A stretch of 64,000 nt of DNA from positions 992,001 to 1,056,000 of the forward strand of contig JAKULF010000007.1 in assembly GCA_022661535.1 (NCBI GenBank), read 5' to 3'. Both the position numbers and the translations under genes were made by a program. Shown one piece after another: positions 1-9,961 of the stretch (the stretch's first letter is position 1; the number at the start of each line of letters is the position of its first letter). Source of the DNA: Eutypa lata (Eukaryota; Ascomycota; Sordariomycetes; Xylariales; Diatrypaceae). A model generated the notes under the pieces. The model searched no databases and was not told the origin of the DNA. It saw nothing but the letters and a program-made list of their open reading frames with translations.

Positions 1-880
1 GCTACATTCTTAAGCATTGACAGGAAAAGAGAGAGAAACCATTGCAGATGTGTAAAATCCATGAAATGGAATAAATGCCTCCTTATGCCAACCGTATTGT
101 ATGTACACACAGAGCCTCAAATGCGCCACTATAGTGGGGGAATCTAGGCCCGGGCACCTGGAATGCTAGGCTGCGAGGTAGTTGGTTGGGCCCGCACATT
201 CCAGTTTGACTAACGTCTAACTATGTGGCTGAAGGAATGCCAAAATATCGTTGCCTGAAAAGTCAACCTAGATATGCCCAATCGCATGGTTGTAATATGT
301 AACGCATCAAATATGTGATAGTTATGAGTTGAAATTCAAGAGGTGACTCATATGAAACTGAGCGGTCAAGTAGAGTTTGAATTCCTGATATCAACTAACC
401 CCTGTCATGTCGAATGGCGGCACCGCGCCACCGATTTGCAGATCCAACAACTTCGCCTCGTTACCTAGTTATGCTAAGCCCTATTCGCCCTATTGGATAT
501 CGCCCCCATCAACTAACGTCAGGTATGCAACTACGTTCATACAAATGATGACTCCAGGCTTCCTCCAATCTGTCAATTATAAATCCAACGTCTCGCAGCA
601 ATTCCCTATTCGAGAATGAGGAGAAAATGATTGTGGCCTTCCAAAGCAGGAGATTTGATTCCCATTGCGACGCACAGTCAATTCCCGCTCAATATCTCGT
701 TCGAAAACACGATTGAAGCGATCCGCAAACAATTAGAGCCTACTTCTTAAGATACTACTGGTCATATTCATTCATTCTCAATTTATACTTATCACATCGA
801 CGCTTATCACACACATCGCTCGGTATTCGGTATTCACTTGCTTCCTATTTTGTACTGCTTGCAGTGAAAAATCAATCACG
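1..880. other. Intergenic, left edge of window
   Basis: I see no supportable gene here. A 70-codon plus-strand reading frame at 407-619 has no family resemblance and no start context, so it is not called. The last 100 bases are pyrimidine-rich and presumably carry the promoter and 5' UTR of the oxygenase gene that starts at 881. Confidence 0.5.
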
Positions 881-1741
881 ATGGCGGCCTTCGATAAATA
901 CAAGGACGACGACCTTAAGCCAGTAAAGACGCATTACGAAAGTAAGGAAGTCGAGATTCCAGATGACTACCTCAAGTCCGACCCGCCCGACGCACAACCC
1001 ATTACGTTCTCTCAGATCGACTTCGAGAAGACGGTGCTGCCCCAGTACAAGGGAGCCTACGCCGTCATGCTCGACAACGTGCTGAGCCGCACAGAATGCG
1101 GCACGTTGGTCGAGCTAGCGGAGGCGAGCGTCCTCGACAAGGACATACGGGACGGTTCGCCCTGGAACCCGGCGCTCGTCAACGTGGGCAAGGGCGAAGA
1201 GGCGCTCATGCCCTACTACCGCAAGAGCGACCGCATCATCTGGGATAGCCAGGAGATCGTGGACCGCCTCTGGGCCCGCATCAGCGAGCGGGTCCCCGAG
1301 ATCCGGGAGCAGCTCACCTCGTTCCGCAACGGGGACCTGCTCGGGACCCGCCACAAGCCCGACAAGGAGACCGTGTGGGATTTCCTCCGCGTCAACAAGC
1401 GCTTGCGCTTCCTGAAGTACGGCCCGGGGGAGTTCTTCGGGCCGCACTGCGACGGCATGTTTAGCGAGCAGGGCGAGGACGGGAGCGTCCTGTGCACCCA
1501 CTTCACGCTGCACCTGTACCTGAACGACTCGCAGCAGGTAGTCGGCGAGTCGGCGGATTTTGTTGGAGGTGCCACGTCTTTCTTGTCTGGTGACGCGAAG
1601 AAGAGGTTAGATGTCGATCCGAAGGCTGGCAGGGTGTTGATCTTCCAGCATGAGAAGCTCTATCATTCCGGCGATGCTGTTAAGCAAGGTATCAAGTACA
1701 CGGTGCGGTCGGATCTTCAATATAAGATGCGGGGTTCCTAG
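881..1741 (+). CDS. 2OG-Fe(II) oxygenase, prolyl 4-hydroxylase-like
   Basis: A single-exon gene of 286 residues. The C-terminal half is the double-stranded beta-helix of the 2-oxoglutarate/Fe(II) dioxygenase superfamily. The iron-binding HxD is in FFGPHCDGMF (about residues 187-196), the distal His is in LYHSGD (about residue 261), and the 2-oxoglutarate-binding Arg follows in KYTVRSD. The family couples oxidative decarboxylation of 2-oxoglutarate to hydroxylation of a substrate, often a prolyl residue in a protein. No signal peptide is visible, so a cytosolic or nuclear location is inferred. The start is the first ATG of the frame and follows an A-rich leader. The substrate cannot be told from sequence. 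The GC-rich third positions contrast with the AT-rich flanks and support real coding. Confidence 0.88.
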   Translation: MAAFDKYKDDDLKPVKTHYESKEVEIPDDYLKSDPPDAQPITFSQIDFEKTVLPQYKGAYAVMLDNVLSRTECGTLVELAEASVLDKDIRDGSPWNPALVNVGKGEEALMPYYRKSDRIIWDSQEIVDRLWARISERVPEIREQLTSFRNGDLLGTRHKPDKETVWDFLRVNKRLRFLKYGPGEFFGPHCDGMFSEQGEDGSVLCTHFTLHLYLNDSQQVVGESADFVGGATSFLSGDAKKRLDVDPKAGRVLIFQHEKLYHSGDAVKQGIKYTVRSDLQYKMRGS

Positions 1742-1937
1742 TGTCGCAATACACACCATGGCGAAGTTGAACAACAAGGGGACTGATTGACTAGTGGGAA
1801 AAAAGATGTGAAGAAGATGTGTCTAGATACATACTTACAGCTAGGAACTATGCCGCTTTAATGAGATAGACGATTCGATTGAAAACGCTTGAAATGACAT
1901 TCGCGAGTGAGGTTATAAGCCATTCCTTATATCCGTG

Positions 1938-2703
1938 TCATGCCCATGTTTCCTTTACTGACTTGAGGACCTTGCAATTTGACTTATGCCCAAGTTCGCT
2001 CCAACCTTTCACCTGGCAAGCCTGTGTTGATGGTTGTAAGCCCACGTGGGCTTCACAGGATAGAGTGAGCTTGTAAATCTTACCTTGCTACAATAAGCCG
2101 CCGTGCTGCAACCGGTGCATTTCATGAGCGGCCCATCAGCCTTGCCACAGGCAGCGCACTGTTGTCCGACCGTCCCACCGTCGACTACGGTAGCAAGCTC
2201 GAAGACCTGCTCCAAGCTACCAGGGATGACCTGCTCAACACAACAAATCAATCAACCAGTCGATTCACTCAAGTCATCTTACAAATAGGATATAGGGGCC
2301 AGATCCGGTAACAGAAATCCAACCGGCCTATTGAGTAGGTCGGTCGGCGGGTCGATCAGTTGGTTCGAATAGCACGTACCCGCACCTCCGCGCCCGCGCC
2401 CGCCTCAATCTGCACGATATCCTTCTTGCCCTCCCCCTTGTCGGTGCGTCGCGCGCCAGGGATCACTATCGTGTACCCCTTCCGGAAGCCCTTGAGGCTC
2501 ATGCCCACATCGTCAAACAAGACCGCGAAGTCGAGGCCCGTGCGATCCGTCACGATCAGCGTCGGCTTCGTAATTGTCATGTTCTCCTTGATCTGGGCGA
2601 CCAGCACCCAGCCAGCAGCAACATCCGATCCAGAGCCGGCGGTTCCAACAGGTGGAATTTCCCGGAAGACGGGGAAGAGGGCGGAGTCGGAAAAATCTGG
2701 CAT
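1938..2703 (-). CDS. MYND-type zinc-finger protein, three exons
   Basis: Spliced model: exons 2380-2703, 2084-2230 and 1938-2021, joined by GT..AG introns at 2231-2379 and 2022-2083, giving 184 residues. The phases match at both junctions. The MYND finger is assembled only after splicing. CAAC and CTGC supply the first cysteines, YCSKAC spans the second intron, and GHKSNC near the end completes the Cys/His set. MYND fingers bind proline-rich protein partners and are common in small fungal regulatory proteins. The N-terminal ~105 residues match no domain I recognise; they have a beta-rich pattern and a basic, glycine-containing segment (RRTDKGEGKKD). The partner is unknown. The protein ends three residues after its last basic patch, so the finger is C-terminal. 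Confidence 0.8.
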
Positions 2704-4546
2704 TCTGAAAAGACAACAAAAATCCCGTGGGAACTAACTTAGTTACCGCTTGCTGGTATGCAGAAAAAAAGACTGCAAGATGATTACTTCATGAGATGGT
2801 TTACATTAGTAAAAAGAAACCAAAACTAATCAAAATCTACTCGTGAGAAACTAGAAATTATAATGACATCAATTATGAGTTCATTATGGAGGTTTCTTTC
2901 TCGTCTTCAATTCGCACAAACTGTGAAACGCGTATTCCCCAAAGACAAACCCCAGTTTAAGTAAGGGTATGATTGGCTTCCGAGATCCGAGCGGCTTAGA
3001 AGTGGAACCTGGACAAGATGTGGGGCCCGCATGTTAATAAGCTTATGAGGGCCAGAATTAATCGGATTTTTTTAATCCTCTTCCATGTGTACACAGGTGA
3101 GAGGTCATGATGATGGAGGTGTGAACGAGGCTATGAAAATAGTAGACGTTGTAGGTATTGGCCAAAATCCTGTTGCCTGGCAAGCCTGGAAGAATCAGCT
3201 TGTTGAAGTCCACAGTTTATGGAATCGGGTGTTGATCACGAACCCACTTCTTACGTTGGCTCATAAGCTAAACATGAGATCTCTCAATATTTACACATAG
3301 GCTGTCTGTGTCTCTTTATAAGCACGCCTCACAGAAGAGGCCACACCTCCAATGGGAAGTTGAGCCAAAACCGGACCGACGTTCATGGACTGTTCTTAAA
3401 GAGTGGGAGGGAGGGCTTTAATAATTACCGACTCTCCGGTTCCCCTCGGCTGCCTCGCCCCTGACTACGCGCGGTCTACACGAGTCATTGGTCGATGGCT
3501 AGATCGCACCGCGTAACCACTGATGTAATCCCTAGTGAAAGTTGGAGAGGCCAGCACAACAACTTCTGTGGGCCGGATAGCACGAGTCTGACGCAGATAA
3601 TACACAATGAACAGTTCCAAATCCCAAGAATTGACTTTGGGGAAAGCAAGGTATGGTCAAGATAATGAAGCTGAATTGAAGAAGAGATATGTGAAGTTTG
3701 GCTTGTACTTATTAAATTTCTATCACAGGTAGGGTGATAACAATAGCTCAGCCGCTTCAAGCTTAAATTTCACTGCGAGAATCTTCGATTCTACTCATGG
3801 ATCCGAGTCATGAAGGGTACACACGTGGAGCCCTGAATATCCCACAACCACGGTACGTGTATAATTATAAAGGGGAAGAGCTATATTTAGATTGTAGTTT
3901 TGAAGAAAGCTTCGATCTCGATAGTATCCGATATATACCGTATAGGGCTACCCCCTAAGTTGGCTCCAACACCCTCTATCCCAACACCTCGGTATTCACA
4001 CTTATCTAATATAACTCTGACTTTGTATTGAATAGCATCGGAATTAATTGAGTACCAGCAAGTAGAACCTGATTAGGGACCAACCGGTCCATCTCATTAC
4101 GTGAATCTGGACCCGCCGATCGATCGTTGCGGAGCAGGATGTGGAGAAAAAGCGTACTCTTCCACGCCTCCTTCTGCCGCCGTCGGGACGTGCCCACAAA
4201 CCAGCACACACATCATCAAAAGAGGAGCGCAAGCCATGACGTCGACGTATTACACCAAGCCTCAAGACCTCGCGTCCACAGCGTCCCGAAGTTCCGGAAT
4301 CGGCTAAGGAAAAAAACTCGAGTCAGTTACGCATATAAGGGGACAAGGTGCTTCGCAGGTCAGGGACGGAAAATACTGCGTCGAGTCAGCCAGTCAGTCA
4401 GTCAGTCTGTATCGTCGGCAATATTTGTATAGTTAGGACCAGTACGGAAGGCTCTTATCCCATCGTTTTAATCAGTGTGTCTTTTCAACGGACCTCAATA
4501 CTTTCGTTTCCTGCCCCTTTTTACCTCCTGACAATAATAAAAAACC
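2704..4546. other. Intergenic, 1.8 kb
   Basis: No gene is supported. Short frames near 3085-3300, 3485-3760 and 4006-4432 lack domain resemblance and overlap on both strands. The segment just before 4547 contains a CAGT tetranucleotide run (about 4386-4408) and a pyrimidine-rich stretch typical of a fungal core promoter. Confidence 0.45.
4332..4340 (+). promoter_or_regulatory. Possible TATA element of the But2-type gene
   Basis: CATATAAGG lies about 210 nt before the start codon of the secreted protein gene. The distance allows for a long 5' UTR. The assignment rests only on the motif and its orientation. Confidence 0.3.
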
Positions 4547-6139
4547 ATGACTAGCAAGCTCGCTCTCACCCTAGCCGCGGCTAGCAGCGTCAGCGGCCTC
4601 GCGGTGCGCGACGCCGGCTGCACCCTCACGCTCACGACCAGCGGCGGCGTCAGCTACCCGGTCGGGCAGCACACCAGCGGCCAGACCCGCGCCGGTGCCG
4701 CCATCGCCCAGGCGGAGTTCACCCTGAGCGACAGCTCCCTGACGGATTCGCAGGGCCGCGGCTGCTGGTGGACGCCCCCGTCGACGGTGCTGCAGTGCGA
4801 CGTGAACCAGACGCCCGAGACGGGCTTCGAGGTCGGCTGCGACGGCACCCTCTCGTACAATGGCCAGACGACCTTCTACGAGTGCGACGCCGGCGAGAAC
4901 GACGAGGTCAACATCTACCTCCAGCTCGACAGCAGCGCCCAGTACTGCAAGGAGATCACCCTGATGGCCTCGGGCTGCAGCTCCGGAGACTGTGACAGCG
5001 CTACTAGCAGTGCCGCCTATTCAGCTAGCTCGCCCCCGGCTACCACGTCGAGCGCCGAGGCCACTACGAGCGCCCCGGCTACGTACAGCACCCCCGAGGG
5101 AACTGTCTCGACTATCTACTCCACCACTATCATTCAGGTTCCTTGCTCGTCTGAGGCACCTGCTGTTTCGACTGTTCAAACGACTGTCACTGAAACTGTG
5201 ACTAGCTGCGCTTCTACCGTGTCCGATTGCCCTACTGTCTCGGTGCCTGGCCCTACCGAAACTGTGCCCGGCCCTACCAACACTGTCTCGGAGTCCGTTC
5301 CTGGTCCCACACAGACAGTTCCGGAGACTGTCTCTGCACCTCCTGAGACCGAAACCGAAGTCTGCACGGAGAGTACCACAGAGTACGCCACTCCTTCCAG
5401 CACACCGTCCAGCGCTCCTTCTAGCGCCCCTTCCAGTGCTCCCTCAAGTGCTCCCTCAAGTGCTCCTTCTAGCGCACCCGTTTACCCTACCACGGCCCAG
5501 CCTACCACAGCTCAGCCTACCACCCTATCCTACGTCACCTCCAAGCCCGCCACGAGCTCTGCCCCGGCTACCACGTCCGCCCCGGTAGGTTCGACCACAT
5601 CCGGCGGATTCCCCACTCCCAGCGAGGTGACCATCCCCGACTCGTGCCCCGGCGACGTCACCAACGCGGGCGAGTTCAACCTGCCGGCCCTAATCATCCC
5701 AGTGGACAGCTCGAGCCCCGACACGGCCAGCGGGACCTCGTACTGGGGCGAGGTGAGCGCGACCAAGTCGAGCGTGTTCGACTTCAACATCCCGGCCGCG
5801 GCCGCGGGCAAGACCTGCAACGTGGTGTTCCTGTTCCCCGAGCAGGACACGCTCGAGACGTCGTCCTTCACCTTCTCCGGGTCGGGCGCGCTCGACTTCT
5901 CGCGCCTGAGCGGCGCCGTCGACCAGCAGACCACCTACAGCAACGTCCCCGGCGTCGCCTCGGACCTCGGCCAGTTCACCGTCTCGCCCGGCAACGCCTA
6001 CAACGTCGCTTCGTTTGACTGCCCCTCGGGCGAGGAGGTCAGCATCAAGATGTCCGTTGTCGAGGGCGGCGACACCAGCCTGCGCTTCTTCCAGGACTAC
6101 AACCCCTGCCCCATTGGCATGTTCATCACTACCTCCTAA
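4547..6139 (+). CDS. Secreted Ser/Thr-rich protein with But2 C-terminal domain
   Basis: A 530-residue single-exon gene. Residues 1-18 form a short signal peptide (SKLALTLAAASSVSGLA), followed by a cysteine-containing N-terminal domain to about residue 150. Residues 155-360 are low-complexity, Ser/Thr/Pro-rich and likely heavily O-glycosylated. They contain VPGPT-type repeats, a run of SSAP tetrapeptides (about 5396-5480) and TTAQP repeats. The C-terminal ~165 residues (from SCPGDVTNAGEF) resemble the But2 C-terminal domain family, a common domain of fungal secreted or wall proteins of unknown biochemistry. There is no clear GPI signal at the C terminus. Strong GC bias in the two globular ends, compared with the repeat core, supports coding. 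A cell-wall or extracellular role is inferred. Confidence 0.82.
   Translation: MTSKLALTLAAASSVSGLAVRDAGCTLTLTTSGGVSYPVGQHTSGQTRAGAAIAQAEFTLSDSSLTDSQGRGCWWTPPSTVLQCDVNQTPETGFEVGCDGTLSYNGQTTFYECDAGENDEVNIYLQLDSSAQYCKEITLMASGCSSGDCDSATSSAAYSASSPPATTSSAEATTSAPATYSTPEGTVSTIYSTTIIQVPCSSEAPAVSTVQTTVTETVTSCASTVSDCPTVSVPGPTETVPGPTNTVSESVPGPTQTVPETVSAPPETETEVCTESTTEYATPSSTPSSAPSSAPSSAPSSAPSSAPSSAPVYPTTAQPTTAQPTTLSYVTSKPATSSAPATTSAPVGSTTSGGFPTPSEVTIPDSCPGDVTNAGEFNLPALIIPVDSSSPDTASGTSYWGEVSATKSSVFDFNIPAAAAGKTCNVVFLFPEQDTLETSSFTFSGSGALDFSRLSGAVDQQTTYSNVPGVASDLGQFTVSPGNAYNVASFDCPSGEEVSIKMSVVEGGDTSLRFFQDYNPCPIGMFITTS
5396..5530 (+). repeat. Coding tandem repeats, SSAP and TTAQP units
   Basis: Inside the Ser/Thr-rich linker, twelve-base units encode Ser-Ser-Ala-Pro about six times and then fifteen-base units encode Thr-Thr-Ala-Gln-Pro two to three times. 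The units differ at third positions, so these are old but still in-frame repeats. Copy number is likely to vary between strains. Confidence 0.8.
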
Positions 6140-6671
6140 GCGGGGTCTTTCCTTGGTTCATAATATATGATACAAAGCAGAGTGTGTATGGCGAGTGATG
6201 AGAGCCATGAAAAACGTACTCTTCTAATGTCTAGAATAATTAGCAGATGAGATCGATGTGCGATGACAGTGGAAGCACTAGATAATTGTTAATAGTGTAT
6301 ACTACATGGTCATATTGAAATAGTAAAATAAGTAAAATAACAAAAATGGACAAATATGTATTCCTCGATCTAGTGAATGCTTAAAATGCACCATTAGAAA
6401 AGAGGATCGTTTGACTTAACAAGTTCCTCCCGTAGTGGTACTAGTTAATACAAGGAAGTGCTGGAATGACGCAATATGTGTCCCATGGTGTTTATTTCCA
6501 AGAAAAGTGTACCCCTCAATGGTTTGTCATCACCTGTCATTTCTACATCACAACTAAAAAGCTAGAGTATATTTATTCTATTTAAAGGAACATATTTCAA
6601 TTGTCGTTATTTAATGCCACTTTTCCTTCCCTATAAAAACGGTCAACTAACCAACCCCTTCTTCACCCAAC
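6140..6671. other. Intergenic between But2-type gene and cupin gene
   Basis: AT-rich spacer with no reading frame of note. It should carry the terminator of the upstream gene and the promoter of the cupin gene. Confidence 0.5.
6632..6638 (+). promoter_or_regulatory. TATA box of the cupin gene
   Basis: TATAAAA lies 34 bases before the cupin start codon, in a pyrimidine-rich context. This is close for a fungal TATA element and implies a very short 5' UTR. Confidence 0.5.
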
Positions 6672-7037
6672 ATGCCCAAGCCGGAAATCGAGTTTCAGCC
6701 TACATCCTCATTCCCAGAAGATGTCACGCAGGACTTATCAATCCGCACTCTATCCGCCGACCCTAATACCGGAGACAAGACGGTCCTGCTGACACATACC
6801 CCTGGAAGTGCCTGGGGATCACCGGTCTGCAAACATGACTACTGGGAGGAGGTGTACATCATCGAGGGTCGAATTTTTGATGAAACGCTACAGCAGTGGT
6901 TTAATGCCGGCAGCTATTGTTGTCGCCCACCGGGGATGCTTCACGGTCCGTTTCGCGCCGATGAAAATGGGGGATGTAAGGAAATTTGCTGGTTGAGATA
7001 CCCGAGGAAGGATGAGACAATTTCGGTTGTTCAATGA
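6672..7037 (+). CDS. Small single-domain cupin (ChrR-like)
   Basis: A 121-residue intronless protein made almost entirely of one cupin barrel. Motif 1 is seen around CKHDYWEEVYIIEGRIFDE, where a single His and the Glu residues replace the classical HxH. Motif 2 is around GSYCCRPPGMLHGPF, where the second-motif His sits before GPF. This layout resembles the ChrR-type cupin subgroup, which binds metal. No signal peptide is present. In fungi such proteins are usually of unknown function. The start ATG follows a TATA box and a CAAC context. The substrate cannot be assigned. Confidence 0.75.
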   Translation: MPKPEIEFQPTSSFPEDVTQDLSIRTLSADPNTGDKTVLLTHTPGSAWGSPVCKHDYWEEVYIIEGRIFDETLQQWFNAGSYCCRPPGMLHGPFRADENGGCKEICWLRYPRKDETISVVQ

Positions 7038-7162
7038 ATTTTGGCTAGTGGCTCGGGAAACGGATATCTCCGGATACAAAGAAAATCTCCCAGTTTTCGA
7101 TTAAGTAATCGTGTTATAAGCCGGTGTGAAGTTAACAATGTTAGTATTAACATGTAGACTAT

Positions 7163-7200
7163 GGTACTTGTTCTTAATCGAGGTACTTGTTCTTAATCGA
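7163..7200 (+). repeat. Perfect tandem duplication, 2 x 19 bp
   Basis: A 19-base unit beginning GGTACTTGTTC and ending AATCGA occurs twice head to tail with no mismatch, just downstream of the cupin gene. It looks like a recent slippage or microduplication event. Confidence 0.9.
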
Positions 7201-7637
7201 GCCGCTTGGATTAATAAGTGTAGGCAGGATGATGCTACATGATGTCGTTAGAGTGCACTAATAACAGAACAGGGTATAGTTCTCGTATCAACATCATGTT
7301 CTGTTTCCGTCTTTGTATCAAATACCAGTGACACAACACAAAGGCGCGCTTATCGCATGACGTATGAGATATTGCTTGCGGATATCGAAAATATACAAAG
7401 CTGTTTCGTGTGCAACATAATCGATTGAGTTTCCCAAAAGATTGAATCCCGTAGTCTTCAAAGGTGTCGCAAGTTTCAACCTGCAAGATAGGAAACGGTC
7501 AATAGCACCTTACATAGTAGAAACGAAGGCTGAACAACACTACGAGTTCAACTCGCACTACACATTTCTAGACATTCTAGGTGTCAGTGAAGCATCACTA
7601 ATTGTTCACATCTTCGAAATCAATTCGATTCGGCGAC
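7201..7637. other. Intergenic upstream of orphan coiled-coil gene
   Basis: Overlapping short frames on both strands have no coherent coding signal. Nothing is called. Confidence 0.4.
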
Positions 7638-8893
7638 ATGCGGTCTCAAGTTGTGGCAGTCGCCATTATTTCTGCCATATTCCTCCCCCCCTTTGTACGG
7701 TTTCTGAAGTCGGTGGTCGCAGTGGAACTATGCGGCTTTTCTCTAGCAGCAAATCACCTATGGCTCTGTCAGCCGAAGGATGTTTCCCCTATAAAATTTG
7801 GGACATTTATAGAGTCACAGGTGAATTTCACAGAGGTGGCTTCTCTTGCCATTAAACACCACAAATTTCTTAGTCAATCAGAGTTTACGTCTAAGAATTC
7901 AACCGAGTTTATTACACAAATTGAAAGGTGAGTTTCCGAGATGTCCATGGCTCCAATTCGGAGTTGAAGAACAGGGTGATCATTAACTAACGCCTTGTTA
8001 GTAAGTATTGAGTTGAGTGCTACTCAAACACACGCTCTCATCGCCTTTTCATCGCCAGGAAACTTGAAAGTACACGAACTTCATAATATTAACAAACAAT
8101 AGACAGCGATTTGAAAGATGGAATATCGTTGAGACACCAGTTCAGAACTTATGGGAATAACCTCGACCAGGCTGTAAAAGCATACAACAAACTTTTCATC
8201 AAAGTGCGCGATACGGCGTCGCATTTTCGCAGAATCGACCATGATCTAAGTCGCCAACTCTCTGCGGCGGTCCCAACTACGCGATATATCCTATACCAAA
8301 TTGGATATCCATCTCCATACAACTACTCGAGCGGGACACTTTCGGAGCAATTTATTGATTCGATCGACGAATCTCTAGAATCAATCAAGACCATTCTGGA
8401 TATAACAAACGAATCAATTAAGAAGATGGGAATTCTGCAACTAAATTCGAAGGATATCCACGATACTTTGGAGGATGCCATCGACCATGTCGGCAGAACT
8501 ATCACGAATTCCAAGGAGTCTTTCAACAAGACGGAATCGGGTAGATCATGGAACCTATTCGGTTCCTTGTCATCTCAGCGATTGCCGATATTCGAGCTCG
8601 AGGACGTACAGATAGAACTTAAAAGGATATCACAATACACGATTTGGAGGTTGGAAAACTTGAAAAACTTCCAAGCCAAAGTCTTGAAGAAAATCCAACA
8701 GAAGGCCGCGGCAATACATTACGAGTTGGTTGATGTTGCTAGTGAAGCGAGGCAATACCAGGGACAAGAATCGAATAACAAGCGCGAACGTGATATAATC
8801 AACGCGGCTTATCAGTGGAGACGGAGTTTGACAGTTTTGGAAGATGCCTTTAGGAACAAGGAAGAGGAGATGAAGCTGGGTAGACTATCTTAA
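7638..8893 (+). CDS. Orphan protein with N-terminal hydrophobic segment and coiled coils
   Basis: I do not recognise this gene. The proposed start is ATG at 7638. Exon 1 runs to about 7928 and exon 2 from about 8107 to 8893; joining at GTGAGT and ACAG keeps the frame (..TQIES|DLKDG..). The 178-nt intervening stretch contains a second plausible acceptor (about 8001), so two introns are possible. The N-terminal ~20 residues (VAVAIISAIFLPPFVRFL) are hydrophobic and could be a signal anchor. The remainder is helical and charged, with heptad-like stretches at SLESIKTILDITNESIKKM and in the last 80 residues, and a short WNLFGSLSS break. It may be a membrane-tethered coiled-coil protein. The start is uncertain because the frame is open farther upstream (to 7602). 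Confidence 0.5.
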
Positions 8894-9961
8894 CTAGCAT
8901 CATCGTTTCGATGTTGGTCGGTCTAATATGACTATTGTAACACTATAGGCTTTCGTGGTGGATCTGGATTCAAACGATATTACAGTGGTAGATGATATAT
9001 TTTACTCCTGGAAATCTTTTTCAACACTGAATAAACTCATATGCGAACTTGGAAATATATTGTGCAAAACATCAATATGCCCAACCACGGAGCGGGTGTT
9101 TATATGATCAAGCGATGGGAGATAATTTTAATCGTTCACCCAATGAAGTCCATAGGATCTAGTCTAAGAAATGGTCTTCGTGATTAAACACAACTATCTT
9201 AGAGTCATCGGTATGAATACTACAGATGAAACAATTTAGAATAGTCACAGGATATCATAATATGTGGTTACTAGCGCCAAATATCGTGAAGCTGACTTAC
9301 CCACCTGGGATGAAGATTCGAAGACGATACTACTCCCTCGCAAATAACGGGTTACTAAGGGGTGGGTGAAGGGAAACAAGCTTTAAATACGTCGACAATC
9401 GGGTTGAAGAAATAAGCCATTATAACACTAGTCCCCGCCCTATGCTACACCGCCAAGTTGTAGCCAAAATACTCGACACGACCTCCCGATAGTATATCAT
9501 ACTAAAGATATATAGGTAAGCTTTAGTTAGGTATTGACATATTGTGTAAATCGAATAATCATAGGTTTATGCTATTTCTCATAAAATAACCGCTAATTAT
9601 TATTGAATGACGAGGTATTATCCGAATGGTTACATATAAGGGTATCATTTAATTTGGCGTTAACGTGCCGATCCTCCATGATATAGTGGCTCGGCGAAAA
9701 GCTATCCCCCAGACCCCACGGTCCTGTCAAGGATTCCCCGCATCCCCCACACTTCGCTGGCATGCGATAGCGACTAGTTAACCAATGCCGCTTCCAAGAT
9801 CCGTGCTTCGCTCGGTGGAACAGACCTCTTCTCCAACATGCATGTTCCTCGCCCTCTCTCCGACTTTCCTACCCTATCTTTCCTATATATCTACTTCTAT
9901 AGTTGCTGCTCTTCCAGACTTTAACATTTAGATCACCATCACCACCTTCTATCCACTCACT
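8894..9961. other. Intergenic, 1.1 kb
   Basis: AT-rich DNA without a supported gene. The last 120 bases before 9962 are CT-rich and likely promoter or 5' UTR of the transporter gene. Confidence 0.45.

Noticed and set aside
1115..1575. Two long minus-strand open frames
   Set aside because: They are antisense shadows of the GC-rich oxygenase gene; no domain and proline/arginine-rich translations.
5396..5530. Regular short repeats as a CRISPR array
   Set aside because: They are coding repeats in a eukaryotic secreted protein, with no spacers.
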